The notes beneath the pieces are model-generated. The model was not told the DNA's origin. It searched no databases and saw only the letters and a program-made list of their open reading frames with translations. From Labyrinthula sp. Ha (lineage: Eukaryota; Sar; Bigyra; Labyrinthulida; Labyrinthulaceae): 64,000 bases of DNA. The stretch covers positions 2,046,001 to 2,110,000 of the forward strand of contig JAALGZ010000001.1 in the NCBI GenBank assembly GCA_015227615.1, read 5' to 3'. This document shows positions 20,712 through 32,260 of this stretch, piece by piece (positions within the stretch are counted from its first letter, which is position 1; each line of letters starts with the position of its first letter). The position numbers and the translations under genes were made by a program.

Positions 20712-23700
20712 TTCAGGATTGTGTCAAAAATGAAAAGAGTGTTTTCAGTTATCCTACTACAGTGTAAAAAGAATAAAATAGAGTAACCTTATTAATAGAA
20801 AAAAATCTAAAGTCTCAGAACTTAAAGAATTGTATGTTACATCACTTTAGCATTAATAGATCTCTTTAAGAAAAGATAATAATACTACTCCAGCTAACAC
20901 ACATTCGGTTCTAAAAAGTGATAAAAAATTGACTTTAACAATCCAAGACTATGTTCGCTGCATAAATTTAGTTATTGCTCATTTAGAATTACATATCTCA
21001 ACGTTGTATATGTCGAACCGCCTTTAAAAAGAAAAGTTACATTATTGAGCAAAGTTAATGCTTTCCATAGTAAGAAGCTAATACTTAACTCTTTTTAGTC
21101 TAAGATTCTTCACAAGCAGGCGTCTAATTTTGTTTTCTTTTTGTGTAAGTAAGCTGAGTTTATTAATCAAATCCAGGATGTACCAGTTATCCTACTTAGA
21201 AAGACACTATTTAAAAATATCTTTAAGATTTCTCGACTGAATATGAAAAACAATATACCAAAGATAGAGTAGTACTTTTTATACCATCATTGCCTAAAAT
21301 CATTACCAGTTCTCTGGGAGACAATAAAATATAAGTGATTTTAAAAAAATATAACCCAGATTTTCTAGTAAACTTGCTGATCTGCTATCTATCACCTGAA
21401 CTGAAATGCACCATATGCATAAGGGCTAACTGTCAGATCTAGTTGTCCCATTCAAGGCCTTAAATATGTTAAATGCAGTATATTTAAACTATAGCTAGTG
21501 AAACTGTTGTCCTACCAAGATACTCAAAACATCATATAGTTTTGTCTTTGCCTTGAATTAGTACTGAGTTGTGCTTTTCATCAGTATCAACAGATGATGA
21601 GCCTCGATGCATTTTGTATTCCTTGGATGACATGTGAACTTAGTTTTGCATGAAACTATTTATTTAGTAGATGCCATTCTTAGGACTTACATAATAAGAA
21701 TGTTTCTGGTAAAACTACTTTATTTACCTAGTAGCAACTTGCCTAACTATGTGTATATATGCAAGGGGCACAATTCGAATAAATGAAGTTAACAGTAGTA
21801 ATGGTTCTAAGCATTAACAAATTTCATTGTATACTTCTCCTGTTGTCAGGCCGGTAAAAATTACTTAGGTAATATTACGTTAACTAAATTGATGACACTG
21901 AATAATGATGCCCGGACTAGTAATTTATGACAGTTTAAGATTACAATAATGTTTCCTTCTCCTATTTTTACATATTTAATTCAATAATCTGTATTGTTAG
22001 ACAGACTCCTCTAATTATCTTAATTAATTCAACCTAGCTAAAGCTCCTATCCCCTTGACAATAACTTTCATTTCGTCCATTTACCCCAGTACTGAACGTT
22101 TAAGAAGGTCCGCCATACAACAGCTTTAAGTTTTTATGCCTTTGTTGAGCTCGAAGCTTGCTCATTACTTGGTATACTGTTATTTCCTACTTCAATTTAA
22201 TAAAACATTCTTTTGTGAATTAAAATAAACTATTTTGTTCACTACCGTTACTTATAGCATTCAGACTGTCGATAGCAGCAAAAGTAGCCTCTAGTACATG
22301 TATTAGGGTATTCTTCTTTTTCAACAGTGTTTATAGATAACTATGACGTATTTATCATGTCAAAGTAACCTGTTATTCTTAGGAAGTAGCTACACTTTGA
22401 ATTAAAAACCAAGCTTTGCCAAATATATTGATCAATACTGTTCTTACCTAACATTTCCATTATTTGTAGCTGGAACCATTCTTATGACTCGTTTCTGTTC
22501 TTTTCTGGAACACAAGGCAAAGAAGTTTGGAAATTTGGTTTATTCTATTGGAAAAAAGTTTTGCTTCATATAGTTTGATTGAGCACCGTCAACGTGTTCA
22601 TATTTGCTGATAATTACATAGTTTGAGCTGAATAGCACTCGTTGACTCAGTGTGATATTTCTTCACAATCTGAGTTGGTAAAAGTAGGTCCCACAAAATG
22701 ACCTTGGATACATTCCCTTCGTACTGCTGCTTTTCTCTTGTCTAAAGTGTTGCGGCAGAATCATCATTACTTATGAAATTTTGTTCCAAAACTCAATTCG
22801 ATAGAAACTCGGAAACAAACAATAACGGCCATGTAGGGAAACCATTCTAATTACAGGGTAGCAAAAAATATTTTTCCTTCTGTTGGAGAAAAAAATTGAA
22901 AAGAATTAGCAACAAAATTATTAGATGTTTCAAAAAGAGTTCTAAGTGTAAATAAAGATAAAATAACACTAAAAACATTTTCATGTAGGAACACCCTGCC
23001 TTAGAAGACAGGCGAAGGCTCACGGCTCTTTAAGCAATGAAAAAATATTTTTTGGAATGTTGTGTGTCATGCTCTAACTTCTATTTTCACTGTGAGACAA
23101 AAATTTGCTCTTTAGTACCAAATCATTGCCATAGAATTCTTTCTTATCGGGAATAGTTATTCAAACAGCTCCTAACCTAGAGCAACACTCTATTCGACAA
23201 GGTTTAAACAGATGCGCTCCAAACCCATTAAGCATCCTACTGAATTAAATACCATGATCTCCAAACCCACACGCAACTTAAAATTTTATTCTAGTTAGCC
23301 ATTAATTCTTTTATCTTCAAGCTGCCATGACCCAGTGAATCGACAGTATTCTCAAGGTAAACTCCTCCTATCTATGAAACTAAGGACGCTAAACTATGTT
23401 TCAATTGCTTTAGCACGTAAGTAATGGTATGTCTCTCACTCTTTGCGTACTACTTCCTGCTCAGAGTGTTCTCGAGTCCTTAAGAACAGAGTTTTCCGTG
23501 GGCTCCAAGGCCTTTACTCCGTGACAAGAATAATCCTGTGTTTGCCGTATGTAATTTTGTACAGTTGCCTGTAAGCCATGCCAAAGAAATGGTTAATTTT
23601 TCTCTGATAGTTAGCTTATAAGGAAATGGCAGCGCATCATAAATCATCTTGGCAAAGGAAATACCGACATAAAGCAGGAAAGATACACTTGGAAAAACTA

Positions 23701-23718
23701 TAGACAACAGTGAATACA
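20712..23718. other. Gene-poor AT-rich stretch
   Basis: About 3 kb with no supported gene. Minus-strand frames at 23480-23828 overlap the start of the ubiquitin-like gene and are antisense shadows. No RNA gene or repeat recognised. Confidence 0.45.
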
Positions 23719-24802
23719 ATGAAACTTGAAATTAAAAGTATCGAGGGATCCTTAGAGATGACAGGACATAAAACGGACTTAATAGTTTCTATTAAGGCAA
23801 GGTACCAAAAGCAGCAACCCGCTGCCAAGGGGAAGTATCTCCAACTCTTTTACAAAGGGATGGAGTTAGAAGATGAGAAATACCTTGGAGAATATACTTT
23901 CTTTAAAGCCGATGTTTATGAACTTGAGCTATTTATTCCGCAAAATCAACCGTTCTCCTCACTAGATTATGAGGTGAAGGAGAAGGAGATCCGTAGCAAG
24001 GTGAAGAAGAAGTCGCTTAGCGATTTTTTTGATCCAAAGGTGGAAGACAATGAATGGGACGCATCGTGGACAAAAGGTTTGCTGTTGTTTTTTATTTATT
24101 TCCTTAGGTGATGAGTATCTTAGTTATCCTCCTGTTAGCAAGGAGGCAAAAGGGAAGGAGCATTTGGAACTGATTGAAAAGAAGCACAGATCACTCTCAG
24201 TGTTCAATGAGACAAGTTTTGATTTTGACAGTATTCGCTTTCCAGACAAGGGAAGAGTTTTTCACTCTTTGTATGTATGCAAATCCAGAGGATTTATTTT
24301 TCAAATTCTGCATAAACTCGAAGGCTCATGGAGCGGGAAGTTGACATCAATCAATAAAGCAAAGGATAAAACAGATTTGGGAGAGCTCGAGGAACACGCT
24401 GTTAGCTGCAAGTTTGTTTACGATCCAAAAGTGAAATGTTGGTTTGAACAACAGATTTATACATCCAGAGATGCAATAAGCAAGAAAACTGTTTTCAAGT
24501 ATGTTCCAGTTGGTCATGGAACCTGTGAAGTGTTCTCTTCTAACCAGACGAGAAGTATTGTGCAGAAGCTTGTGGAGAGTCCAGATGGGAAGATTGTATA
24601 CATTACAGGGAAGAATGAAAATTTAAACAAGGTAGCTTATGCTGAAAGTATTGTTATAAACTCTGATGTTGAACAGGAGCGTACAAGAACAATTACCAGG
24701 TTTAATCAGGCTGGAATGCTGCAGGGTATCTTGACAATCGAAGAAAAGAAAGTTCTGGATCAGGACACGGGCTCGATTGTTTCTCCGAACACTTTTGCTT
24801 GA
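23719..24802 (+). CDS. Ubiquitin-like-domain protein with unknown C-terminal domain, 350 aa, spliced
   Basis: Two exons, 23719-24076 and 24108-24802, flank a 31-nt intron (24077-24107, GTTTGC...CTTAG), joined in phase 1 to give 350 aa. I start at ATG 23719 because MKLEIKSIEGSLEMTG then aligns with the start of ubiquitin. Residues 1-75 follow the ubiquitin pattern, including KYLQLFYKGMELEDEKYLGEY in place of the RLIFAGKQLEDGRTLSDY stretch; there is no diglycine end, so it is an integral domain, not a modifier. A lysine-rich linker (residues 85-105) follows. The C-terminal about 230 residues are beta-rich (VFHSLYVCKSRGFIFQIL, LEGSWSGKLTSI, GKIVYITGKNENLNKVAYAE), vaguely like a lipocalin or DUF3598-type barrel, but I cannot name them. 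Confidence 0.65.
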
Positions 24803-25129
24803 TAAGGCAGTTTCTTTGGTTAAGTTAATCTCCTTGTAAAAAGTTCTTGCTTAAAGTTCAACCTAAAGAATAAGACTGGAAATATCGAGCCAGGAGAAAG
24901 TTGGGAAACCAACATATTCCCACAGCACATAGGTGTTGCACCCATATTAAGCTAAGAAACAAATGCAATTAGCAAGAACGAAGAATGCAAAAATTTAAGT
25001 ATATACTCTCAAGCAATCTCGCTAGGTTGAAGAACAGTCAATATGTTCTTGTTTTCCATTGGTTCAAGTGAAGTTGAAGGCAGGGTAAACCACCACTGTG
25101 TTTAGGAAGAAACTTAGACAAAAAAAGAT
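24803..25129. other. Spacer between the ubiquitin-like gene and SIN1
   Basis: Non-coding spacer of 327 bp between two plus-strand genes. No motif recognised. Confidence 0.5.
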
Positions 25130-26832
25130 ATGCAGTTCGACACAATCGAGGAGTTGGATGAAGTTATTGCAAGATACAGAAAAAAACTATCTGAAACGAT
25201 CGTATTTATTAATGTTTATGTATATTTCCTAGAACGAATCATCCAAAGAGTCGGACAAGAGCAGTATCTCTTTGATTTTGTTCTAAGCCTTAGAAAAAGA
25301 ATTTGGCCGGAGCTCAAGTAGTGCAAAAGATACAATCTACGCTGTTGATCCTATAGTTGAAAGATTATATAATATGTCACCTCCAGAAGATACATATCTT
25401 TTGAACAGCAGTGATAGCGAACTTGATGATCCAAACGTACATCTTCTAGTGCCTTTATTTTCTCTAGGAGTACAATGGATTCTACCCCCCGTATCAACCA
25501 AACAGTACAAAGAACATGGAGAAAAAGTTTCCTACCTTTCAACTCAACTCCAATACACCTGACCATACAGATGAACTCCCTCCACTTGTTTTTGAAAAAA
25601 AAGAAATTATTCCAATCCAGGATCCTAAAGAATCAAAGATATCATCTTTGCTAAAACAAGAGGAGAAGAACCTCTTAGAACCTTTATCGGGCGAAATTAT
25701 TCACCTTAAGTTTTATCTTCCAAAAGAAAGTGGTTTGAAAAAAGTATCAACTGATGTAGGTGCAGATTTTACGGTAAGAGAGTCAATAGAAAGACTTTTA
25801 CTGACGCTACTAGCAAATAAAAATTACACGTGGAAATTCAAATTGGGGGAATCCTTTTATGAACTAAGAACTCATTGGGAAAATGGCCTACCATTTGACG
25901 ATCTGCCTGCCTTGGATGAGCAAAACTTAATCAAAGAATACGCAGATGAGACCGAATTCTGCCTTGTGGAGAAACGAGTAGATGGCGAAACAAATCCAAA
26001 ACTCGAAAAATTTGCTGAGAAAATGTCTGTATCTGATTTATCTGAAGAAAAAAAGTATGTTTCAAAGTTGTCAAAGTCAGTGGGTAAAGTTCAAGGAGGC
26101 TGCGCACTGAAGATTTCACTACCTTTAAATGCAGGGCACACCATTCTTCCGGTTCAAGAAGGAACCACGGGATATGATTTACTGGAAAAGATAGTTCGTT
26201 CACATAGAGTATCTATTCATGGTCCTCGATATGAGTTTCATTTGCTTGATGAGGACAAGAAATCTTTAAGTCGTATTAGGACGGAGATTCGATTAGATGC
26301 TGATTTTTACAATGATTTATATTTGAAAGGTGTGAGGTCTGTGCTGCTGAAAGAAAAGATATTTGCGGATGATCCAAGATCTTCGTTCATGCAAAAATGT
26401 AAGAAAGCACAAACGCGATTTAAAGAGGAAAGTTTGAAGAAAAAGATGAAGGAAAAGAGAAAGGAAGAGAAGTTGGATCCAAAGAACGTAATTTTCTCTG
26501 AAACAACAGCATATCAATATCAGTCATGGAAAGTAATTAAAACAAATAAATGGGGAAAAAGGCAGAGGAGAGTTCTTGGAATAGATCGTCAAAAGTTATA
26601 TAATAAAATACGAGAGGATGATGATCAGACAAGTAAAAAAGTAAAGAAGGCAGAAAGGTTGATTGTCAACATAGTAGATGTTGATTTTCATCCGGATGGA
26701 AATAATTACATTCAAATTTTTTATAAAAAGAAAACTGGTAGGATTGGAGTACTGCAGTATGAGATTGAAGATGGTCCAAAAGCTGCTGCACATATAATTA
26801 GCAAGATCACATATATCATTGACCACTTGTGA
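25130..26832 (+). CDS. SIN1: SIN1/AVO1, TORC2 subunit, four exons
   Basis: SIN1 (yeast Avo1, human MAPKAP1) is an essential TORC2 subunit that recruits substrates such as AKT/SGK and binds Ras and phosphoinositides at membranes. Exons 25130-25201, 25233-25263, 25294-25436 and 25468-26832 are separated by introns of 31, 30 and 31 nt and sum to 536 aa in phase. A CRIM domain (about 155-250) ends FDDLPALDEQNLIKEYADET then FCLVEK, like the FPPLDSNEPIHKFGF...LALVEK of human SIN1. A Raf-like Ras-binding domain (about 290-380) starts CALKISLPLNAG. A PH domain (about 430-536) runs from YQYQSWKVIKTNKW to AAAHIISKITYIIDHL. The N-terminal about 150 residues are Ser/Asp-rich and poorly conserved, as usual. 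ATG 25130 is the only start that keeps the four exons open. Confidence 0.85.
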
Positions 26833-26981
26833 GGAGGTTCTTACGTATTCTAATCTCAGTCCATGAAGAACTAGTCTTATTTATTGGGAAGTTGGGTTTC
26901 ACACTGACCAAGATGAATAATAGAAAAGTTTTATCTAAACTTAGAGACAGACCCAAAATCTAACTTGTTTTTACAAAAACT

Positions 26982-28097
26982 CTATTTTCCTGTCATTTTA
27001 AAGTAGTTGTAAAATCCAAATGCAACAAGAGTTATGATATAAGCGACAAACTGAAGCCCAGTTATAACTTCGTTTGCAAATATCACTTGTACTAAAACAA
27101 GTCCAGCGTTACGTACAGTGCCTAATATCTTTAAAGTAACTGAATTTGTAAATTTGACAACTAAATAGCTGCTTATATTCACAAAAACTCCTAGAATACT
27201 TGCTCCAACAAAATTTATCCAATTATATCCTTCTAAAACGACCCAAATTTTGTTTGACGATGTAAGACTTTCAAATTCAAATACATAAAATGCAACCATG
27301 AGACAAACGAAACTAACGGGGCAGAGGAAGTAATTCAACTCCACGGCACCCATTTTCTTCTTGCTTAGTAGAAATTGAGACAAGACAAGACGTGTAGCTT
27401 CTCCAAAATTTGAAAGAAACATTAATCCAAGTCCAAGAATTGTAAAATCTGTTGATCCTGCGCAGTTTAGAACTGTACCAAAGACGATCCCAAGTAATGA
27501 AAAAACAACTCCTCTACTTGGAGATTCCAGTTTCGCTAAAACTAAACCTATTAGAACTATAACTGGAGAAAATGCCTTAAGCATTTGAATCATTCCAACG
27601 CCTAGATGTAAGTAGACTAAATTTCCCGAAGCAAGAGTTGTAGCAAGAGCAGCACCAATAGGAAAGAAAGCTCGTAAGTAAGACCATATATCAATATATT
27701 CAGGAGAAATACTTTGTTTTGTTGTCCATATATAGAGAGTGGTTGCCAAAGATGTCATAAACATTCCAAGGGAAGAAACAAGTATTGGATATTTGAAGTC
27801 CAAATCACTGAATATGTACTTGTTGTTTAGGATCAAAGTTGGGCCTGTAAACATATAAAAGACACAGGCAAGGAGAGCCTTTAGCGGACTAATTGTAGGT
27901 TCATCAACTTTTGCATTTGATTTATCCGTATTTAGAAGCATTGGAGTTGATTCAGGGTCCTCTTCTGACGGTCTGTTTACTTTTCTCTCTAACATTTTCT
28001 TTTTGTGCCTTCTTCTGGTGTTCATCTGAAACTGTATTAATGCAACATTGCTTTTTAATTTCCACAATAAGTGGAGCGCGACTATTGATGTAGACAT
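26982..28097 (-). CDS. Sugar-phosphate/nucleotide-sugar transporter (TPT/SLC35 family)
   Basis: A 371-aa intronless membrane protein of the triose-phosphate-translocator/SLC35 branch of the drug/metabolite transporter superfamily. These antiport sugar phosphates or nucleotide sugars, mostly in Golgi or ER membranes. A charged cytosolic N-terminus (NTRRRHKKK, residues about 24-33) is followed by about ten hydrophobic helices from residue 72. Family marks are LILNNKYIF in the first helix, FSPVIVLIGLVLAKLESPSRG in the middle (the SPV and G stretch) and KILGTVRNAGLVLVQVIF near the end, matching the conserved L-K-x-x-G-x-V-R/K motif. Substrate cannot be read from sequence; absence of a transit-like region argues for Golgi/ER rather than plastid. 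It converges with SIN1, with 149 bp between stops. Confidence 0.85.
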   Translation of the reverse strand: MSTSIVALHLLWKLKSNVALIQFQMNTRRRHKKKMLERKVNRPSEEDPESTPMLLNTDKSNAKVDEPTISPLKALLACVFYMFTGPTLILNNKYIFSDLDFKYPILVSSLGMFMTSLATTLYIWTTKQSISPEYIDIWSYLRAFFPIGAALATTLASGNLVYLHLGVGMIQMLKAFSPVIVLIGLVLAKLESPSRGVVFSLLGIVFGTVLNCAGSTDFTILGLGLMFLSNFGEATRLVLSQFLLSKKKMGAVELNYFLCPVSFVCLMVAFYVFEFESLTSSNKIWVVLEGYNWINFVGASILGVFVNISSYLVVKFTNSVTLKILGTVRNAGLVLVQVIFANEVITGLQFVAYIITLVAFGFYNYFKMTGK

Positions 28098-30937
28098 GAC
28101 CTACACTCCATTAAGTCCATTCAAAACAAAAAGAAATGTAATGTATTATAAAACATCAAACTTTAATAAAGTTTTTAATTAAATTATAAAGTAGTCAATT
28201 TGAGACTTAGAAAATGTCACTTCTCTCCATCGTGGTTGAACTTCCGAATCAATGAGTTCAATGTACGTAAAACAAGTTATAATATAAGTATACCAAAAAA
28301 TTTAACCTAAGATACCACATGTTGTGAAAGTTTTACCAAAAAAGTAAGCTTAATATGAATCTTCCCCCATTCATTCAAATAAGAAATGTTTCACAATGCA
28401 AAGTACCTCTCTTCCAAGCTATGGTTAATGTTTTCACAAGCTAACTTCGATAAAGCGAAGTATGACATGAGTGATCAAATTAATACCACATTTTTGTGAA
28501 TGTAATATCTAGAAAATTTTCTTGTTCTGGTAATACTAGTGGTATTCGTACCCATACATGTCATTAAATTGGCAGAATGACAATCCCTAGTACGTTTACT
28601 CATTGGTCCTTTGAACAAAATAGACATGCTATGAACAACTTCATGTATATATATTACTTCCATGTATCTTTTCATAGCAATATCTTGAATAAAAGAGATA
28701 TAATTAACCCAAGTTATGAGTATTGTAGAACGAGAAATCCAAGGATAGTGACAGCTAATGAACACAAACTAGGAAGGGAGTATTGAGTTGATTAAACAGT
28801 TTGACCCCCTCCATGAAATTGAGAATTATTTTAAACATTAGTTTTAATGAAAGTTTATCTGAATAAAAATCATTGGCTAAATGCAATGAAAATATGTATG
28901 AGAATAGTAGATTTTGGCATATCCCCACTTTTATTGAAGCTTTAACTCCAGTTGTACAAGTGTTGCTTCAGATGTTGGAAACATTAGTGTCTTAATAGGT
29001 ATTGTGTATCGCCTGCTTTAAAATGTTCTTAACATTGTAAAGAAAAAACTCTTTAGCTACAACTGGTTTGTATTTAGTAAATCTGCACTGTGCCGAAGTG
29101 TTCTCATAATTTTGACGTCACTTGATTCTTTCTGGAATACAATGTTAATACTGTTCATAATGAGGTGTTTAATGTACATGTGTATTATCTGTATGGAGAC
29201 CAATAATTACTAACATTCTATAACGGAGCTCTTATGCAGATAAAAGTTCAAAACAATGATATTGCAAGGTTTATTTAGTTGCGACACATAGGACCCACTA
29301 ATATATATTGAAGAAAATATTTAAATAGCTGACAGTTGAATGGCAGATTGAAGCATAGATTCAACCAAGCTGTAGAAACGTATTCTAGAAGCAACAGAGT
29401 TCCAGATTATACACAAAGCAAATACCAAAATATTCTATTCTACATTCAATTATACATTACCTGGCATGTGTTCCTAGGAGGGGGGGTTTCAGGTCCATTC
29501 CGCTTTGAACTCTGTTACTGTGAAATTTATTAGGAAACTGAGCAATATAAAATGCCCAGAGATAAAAGGCTTCAGAAACAACTTTTTTCTGGCGTGTTTC
29601 AACTATGCTTTAAGTTTTATATTGACAAGATGGAAAAGGACAAATACCAGGATAAAATGTCGTACTATTTTATCACTGCAACCTAAAGGGATGAGATAAG
29701 TATCTATAGGCATCGTTAAAATAATTCTCCTGAACGCTTGAGTATGGTCCACTTGAATATTATTTTAGTTCTCTTGCTTTTCTCATGTGACTTCTGATGA
29801 GTTCTTTTTTTTCAGTTGACTAAACTATATAGGTTTGGGGCGCACTGCGATGAGTCTACTATTATCCCAAAAAAATGAAAAAATAAACAGCGTTATTTAT
29901 AAAGTCTCCCAGAAAGTAAGACAGGTAATAAAAAATTGATAATCATGCACATGCAATCAGATTAAAATAATAAAATTGGATTATCCTGATTATAATGTGG
30001 TCATTGAATGTTGTTGACAAGAAAAAACGATGTTATGCACTATACCTTAATTTTAGTTAGTTACCTTTATTTTGGGCATGAGAGTTGTCTTGGGCGTTGA
30101 AGTTGTTGGTATAATTTTTATCGCACCTAATTTTTGCATCATGATTGGGTAGGAGTACAGTCTACATCTCTATCAAGCAGGTGGATAAAATATGGCCGAG
30201 TAAAAGCTAGTAGAGAACAATAGACAAGAAAAATCTACTTAAAATTGGAATCAATTTCAAAATCACCCGAATATACTTAATTTATTAGTGTGGGCACTAC
30301 CGAGCTAGATAGAGGTTGACTATCAGCAAGTTAGAAGTCTCAGTTTCATGTGTGGCAACTACCGTTCCCACATTACTAAAATGAATACTTTAATTTTCTC
30401 ATGGTCTACTGTTCTAAAGATAATTGATTCAATAGCCTTAATAAAGAAATAATAAATATCTATACACAACAAGAACCCCGTTGCTAGCGAATACGTTTGT
30501 CATTATGTTTGGCGTCTCTTTACTAAGGTTTACTAGTCAACACAGGAGGAATTCAAAACTCTTAACACTAATAATAAATAAATAAATAACTATAGCTTCA
30601 TCAACCTTTGCTAGCTAAATAATACTCAGCAAAATTTGCATAAGTTAATTTGAACTACATCCCTCGGTTCTGAACTGTTACAACCGTCCTCTTTCAATGC
30701 ATGCCTAGATCGATTATAAAATGGCAATAAGGGATACAATTCCCAATCCTACATATGGGATAGCTTTGAAAGTTTTATATTAAGCTAAACTGTTGCCTCC
30801 ACTGTAGACTACCAATCTTCCAACTATAGCAGAAAATAAGGGTCACGGATTTCTGTTTATGTACATCTAGAAAAGATCAATGGCAAATATACAATAAGGT
30901 CTTGTATTTGATCTTATTGAACATGTATTAGGTTTCT
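28098..30937. other. Gene-poor AT-rich stretch
   Basis: About 2.8 kb without a supported gene. Opposing 69- and 96-codon frames overlap at 28475-28786 and frames occur at 29336-29699 (+), none with recognisable features. An upstream exon of the following coiled-coil gene could lie near 30900. Confidence 0.4.
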
Positions 30938-31967
30938 TTGTCACAGTTTTCTCTTGGACTAATACAGTCTCAACCTCATCTTAAGAAGGCACTTTTCTCT
31001 CTACTCAGAGATAGATATCTCATATATATTGAACAGAATATAAAAACAGTTGTGCATTACCATAGGGAAACGAAAATCGGAATTTTGTTGCCCAAAAATC
31101 GTGAAGAAAAAGCGCCGATGAAAAAAGAAGAAAGTAGCTTGATTGCACTTAAGCCCAAGCCTACAGTGGAAAGTCTTAGCATGGCTTTGGCTGAGCTAGA
31201 ATTTAAAAATCAAAAGCTTCAAGTATCTAATGTGAAATTAAACCAAATGAACCTAATGCTAAGCGGTATTGTATTCAGTTAGTTTATTTGTAGTTGCTAA
31301 CTACACTAAGAACAAGGAACTAGAACACAAACAAAAGCTGATTCAGGTATATCGTTTAAACGCATGATTTTCATAGAAAGATATGAAAACTGGATTTAAG
31401 ATGCTTCAGGCTTTTAATGTGAATCTTAGGCAACAAGAGTCGAACCTCACTACAGTCAAAGAGACAATCGAGGAAGAAAAGGAAAAAGTCTCGAATATAA
31501 ACACAAAGCTAGAGTCCATCCAAAAAGAGTATAGGGAAAAGTTTGATGAACATAAGAAGCTTTTAGAAAAGCAAAGATTTGAACTTATTAAGATGTCTCT
31601 GAGTCTTTTCAAGCACGATGCCACAGTAGATGGAAGTTTTCTCTTACTCTCTTGGATATTACTCAAGTCCCCCTTTTTTGCTATTCCTTTGAATATGATG
31701 ATCTCAGCTGCTTCTTCTGTGCCAATAGTCCCTGGAAAACATAGGGAGCGAACTGTTTTAATAAATAGAGTAACAAGAATGGCTGCTTGCTGGTTTATTT
31801 TTCGCATGCTGCGGATAAAGGCTATGGAAAAGGGGTGGCATAATTCAGTCGGATCACCATCTGCGTATATAGCGCAAAGTTACAACTATATAACAGAGAA
31901 AATAAGCTCTGTTTTTGAGGTGGAGGAAGAGCATTCTCAACAAACTAAAGAGGAACCGGAAAAGTAG
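30938..31967 (+). CDS. Coiled-coil membrane protein, spliced, start unresolved
   Basis: Exons 30938-31265, 31294-31346 and 31377-31967 join in phase across introns of 28 nt (31266-31293, GTATTG...TGTAG) and 30 nt (31347-31376, GTATAT...CATAG). The frame is open from just after a TAG at 30929-30931, but no ATG occurs until 31118, so either translation starts at 31118 or a 5' exon is missing. I give the whole open frame. The protein has heptad-rich coiled coil (SLSMALAELEFKNQKLQ; EEEKEKVSNINTKLESIQKE), then a hydrophobic stretch (SFLLLSWILLKSPFFAIPL) that may be a membrane anchor, and an acidic C-terminal tail. No family recognised. A membrane-anchored tether is a guess. It converges with the sulfotransferase gene. 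Confidence 0.6.
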
Positions 31968-32260
31968 TTATACCAAGGAAGTACACATATTTAATCTCTT
32001 TAAGCACATAGACTTTAAGATCTTCTCTGCTAAATACCTTAAACACAATGGGTTCATAGGTTAACAGAAAAGATATATAAGTGGAAAATAAAATAAGATG
32101 AGATAAAACATGGCAAATACCATTAATCACTTTTGATATCTGGTATGGGATAATCCCTACTTCCTGAAGCTCAGATGGAAAGTTCGAAAAGCTCTCGAGC
32201 TCTTCCAGTTGCGGTGTTTCGACACAAAGGAAAGGCTTCTTTTAATAAGTTTCATTCTAC

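Noticed and set aside
28475-28786. Overlapping 96- and 69-codon frames on opposite strands
   Set aside because: Neither has recognisable features; both are within an AT-rich gap where such frames arise by chance.
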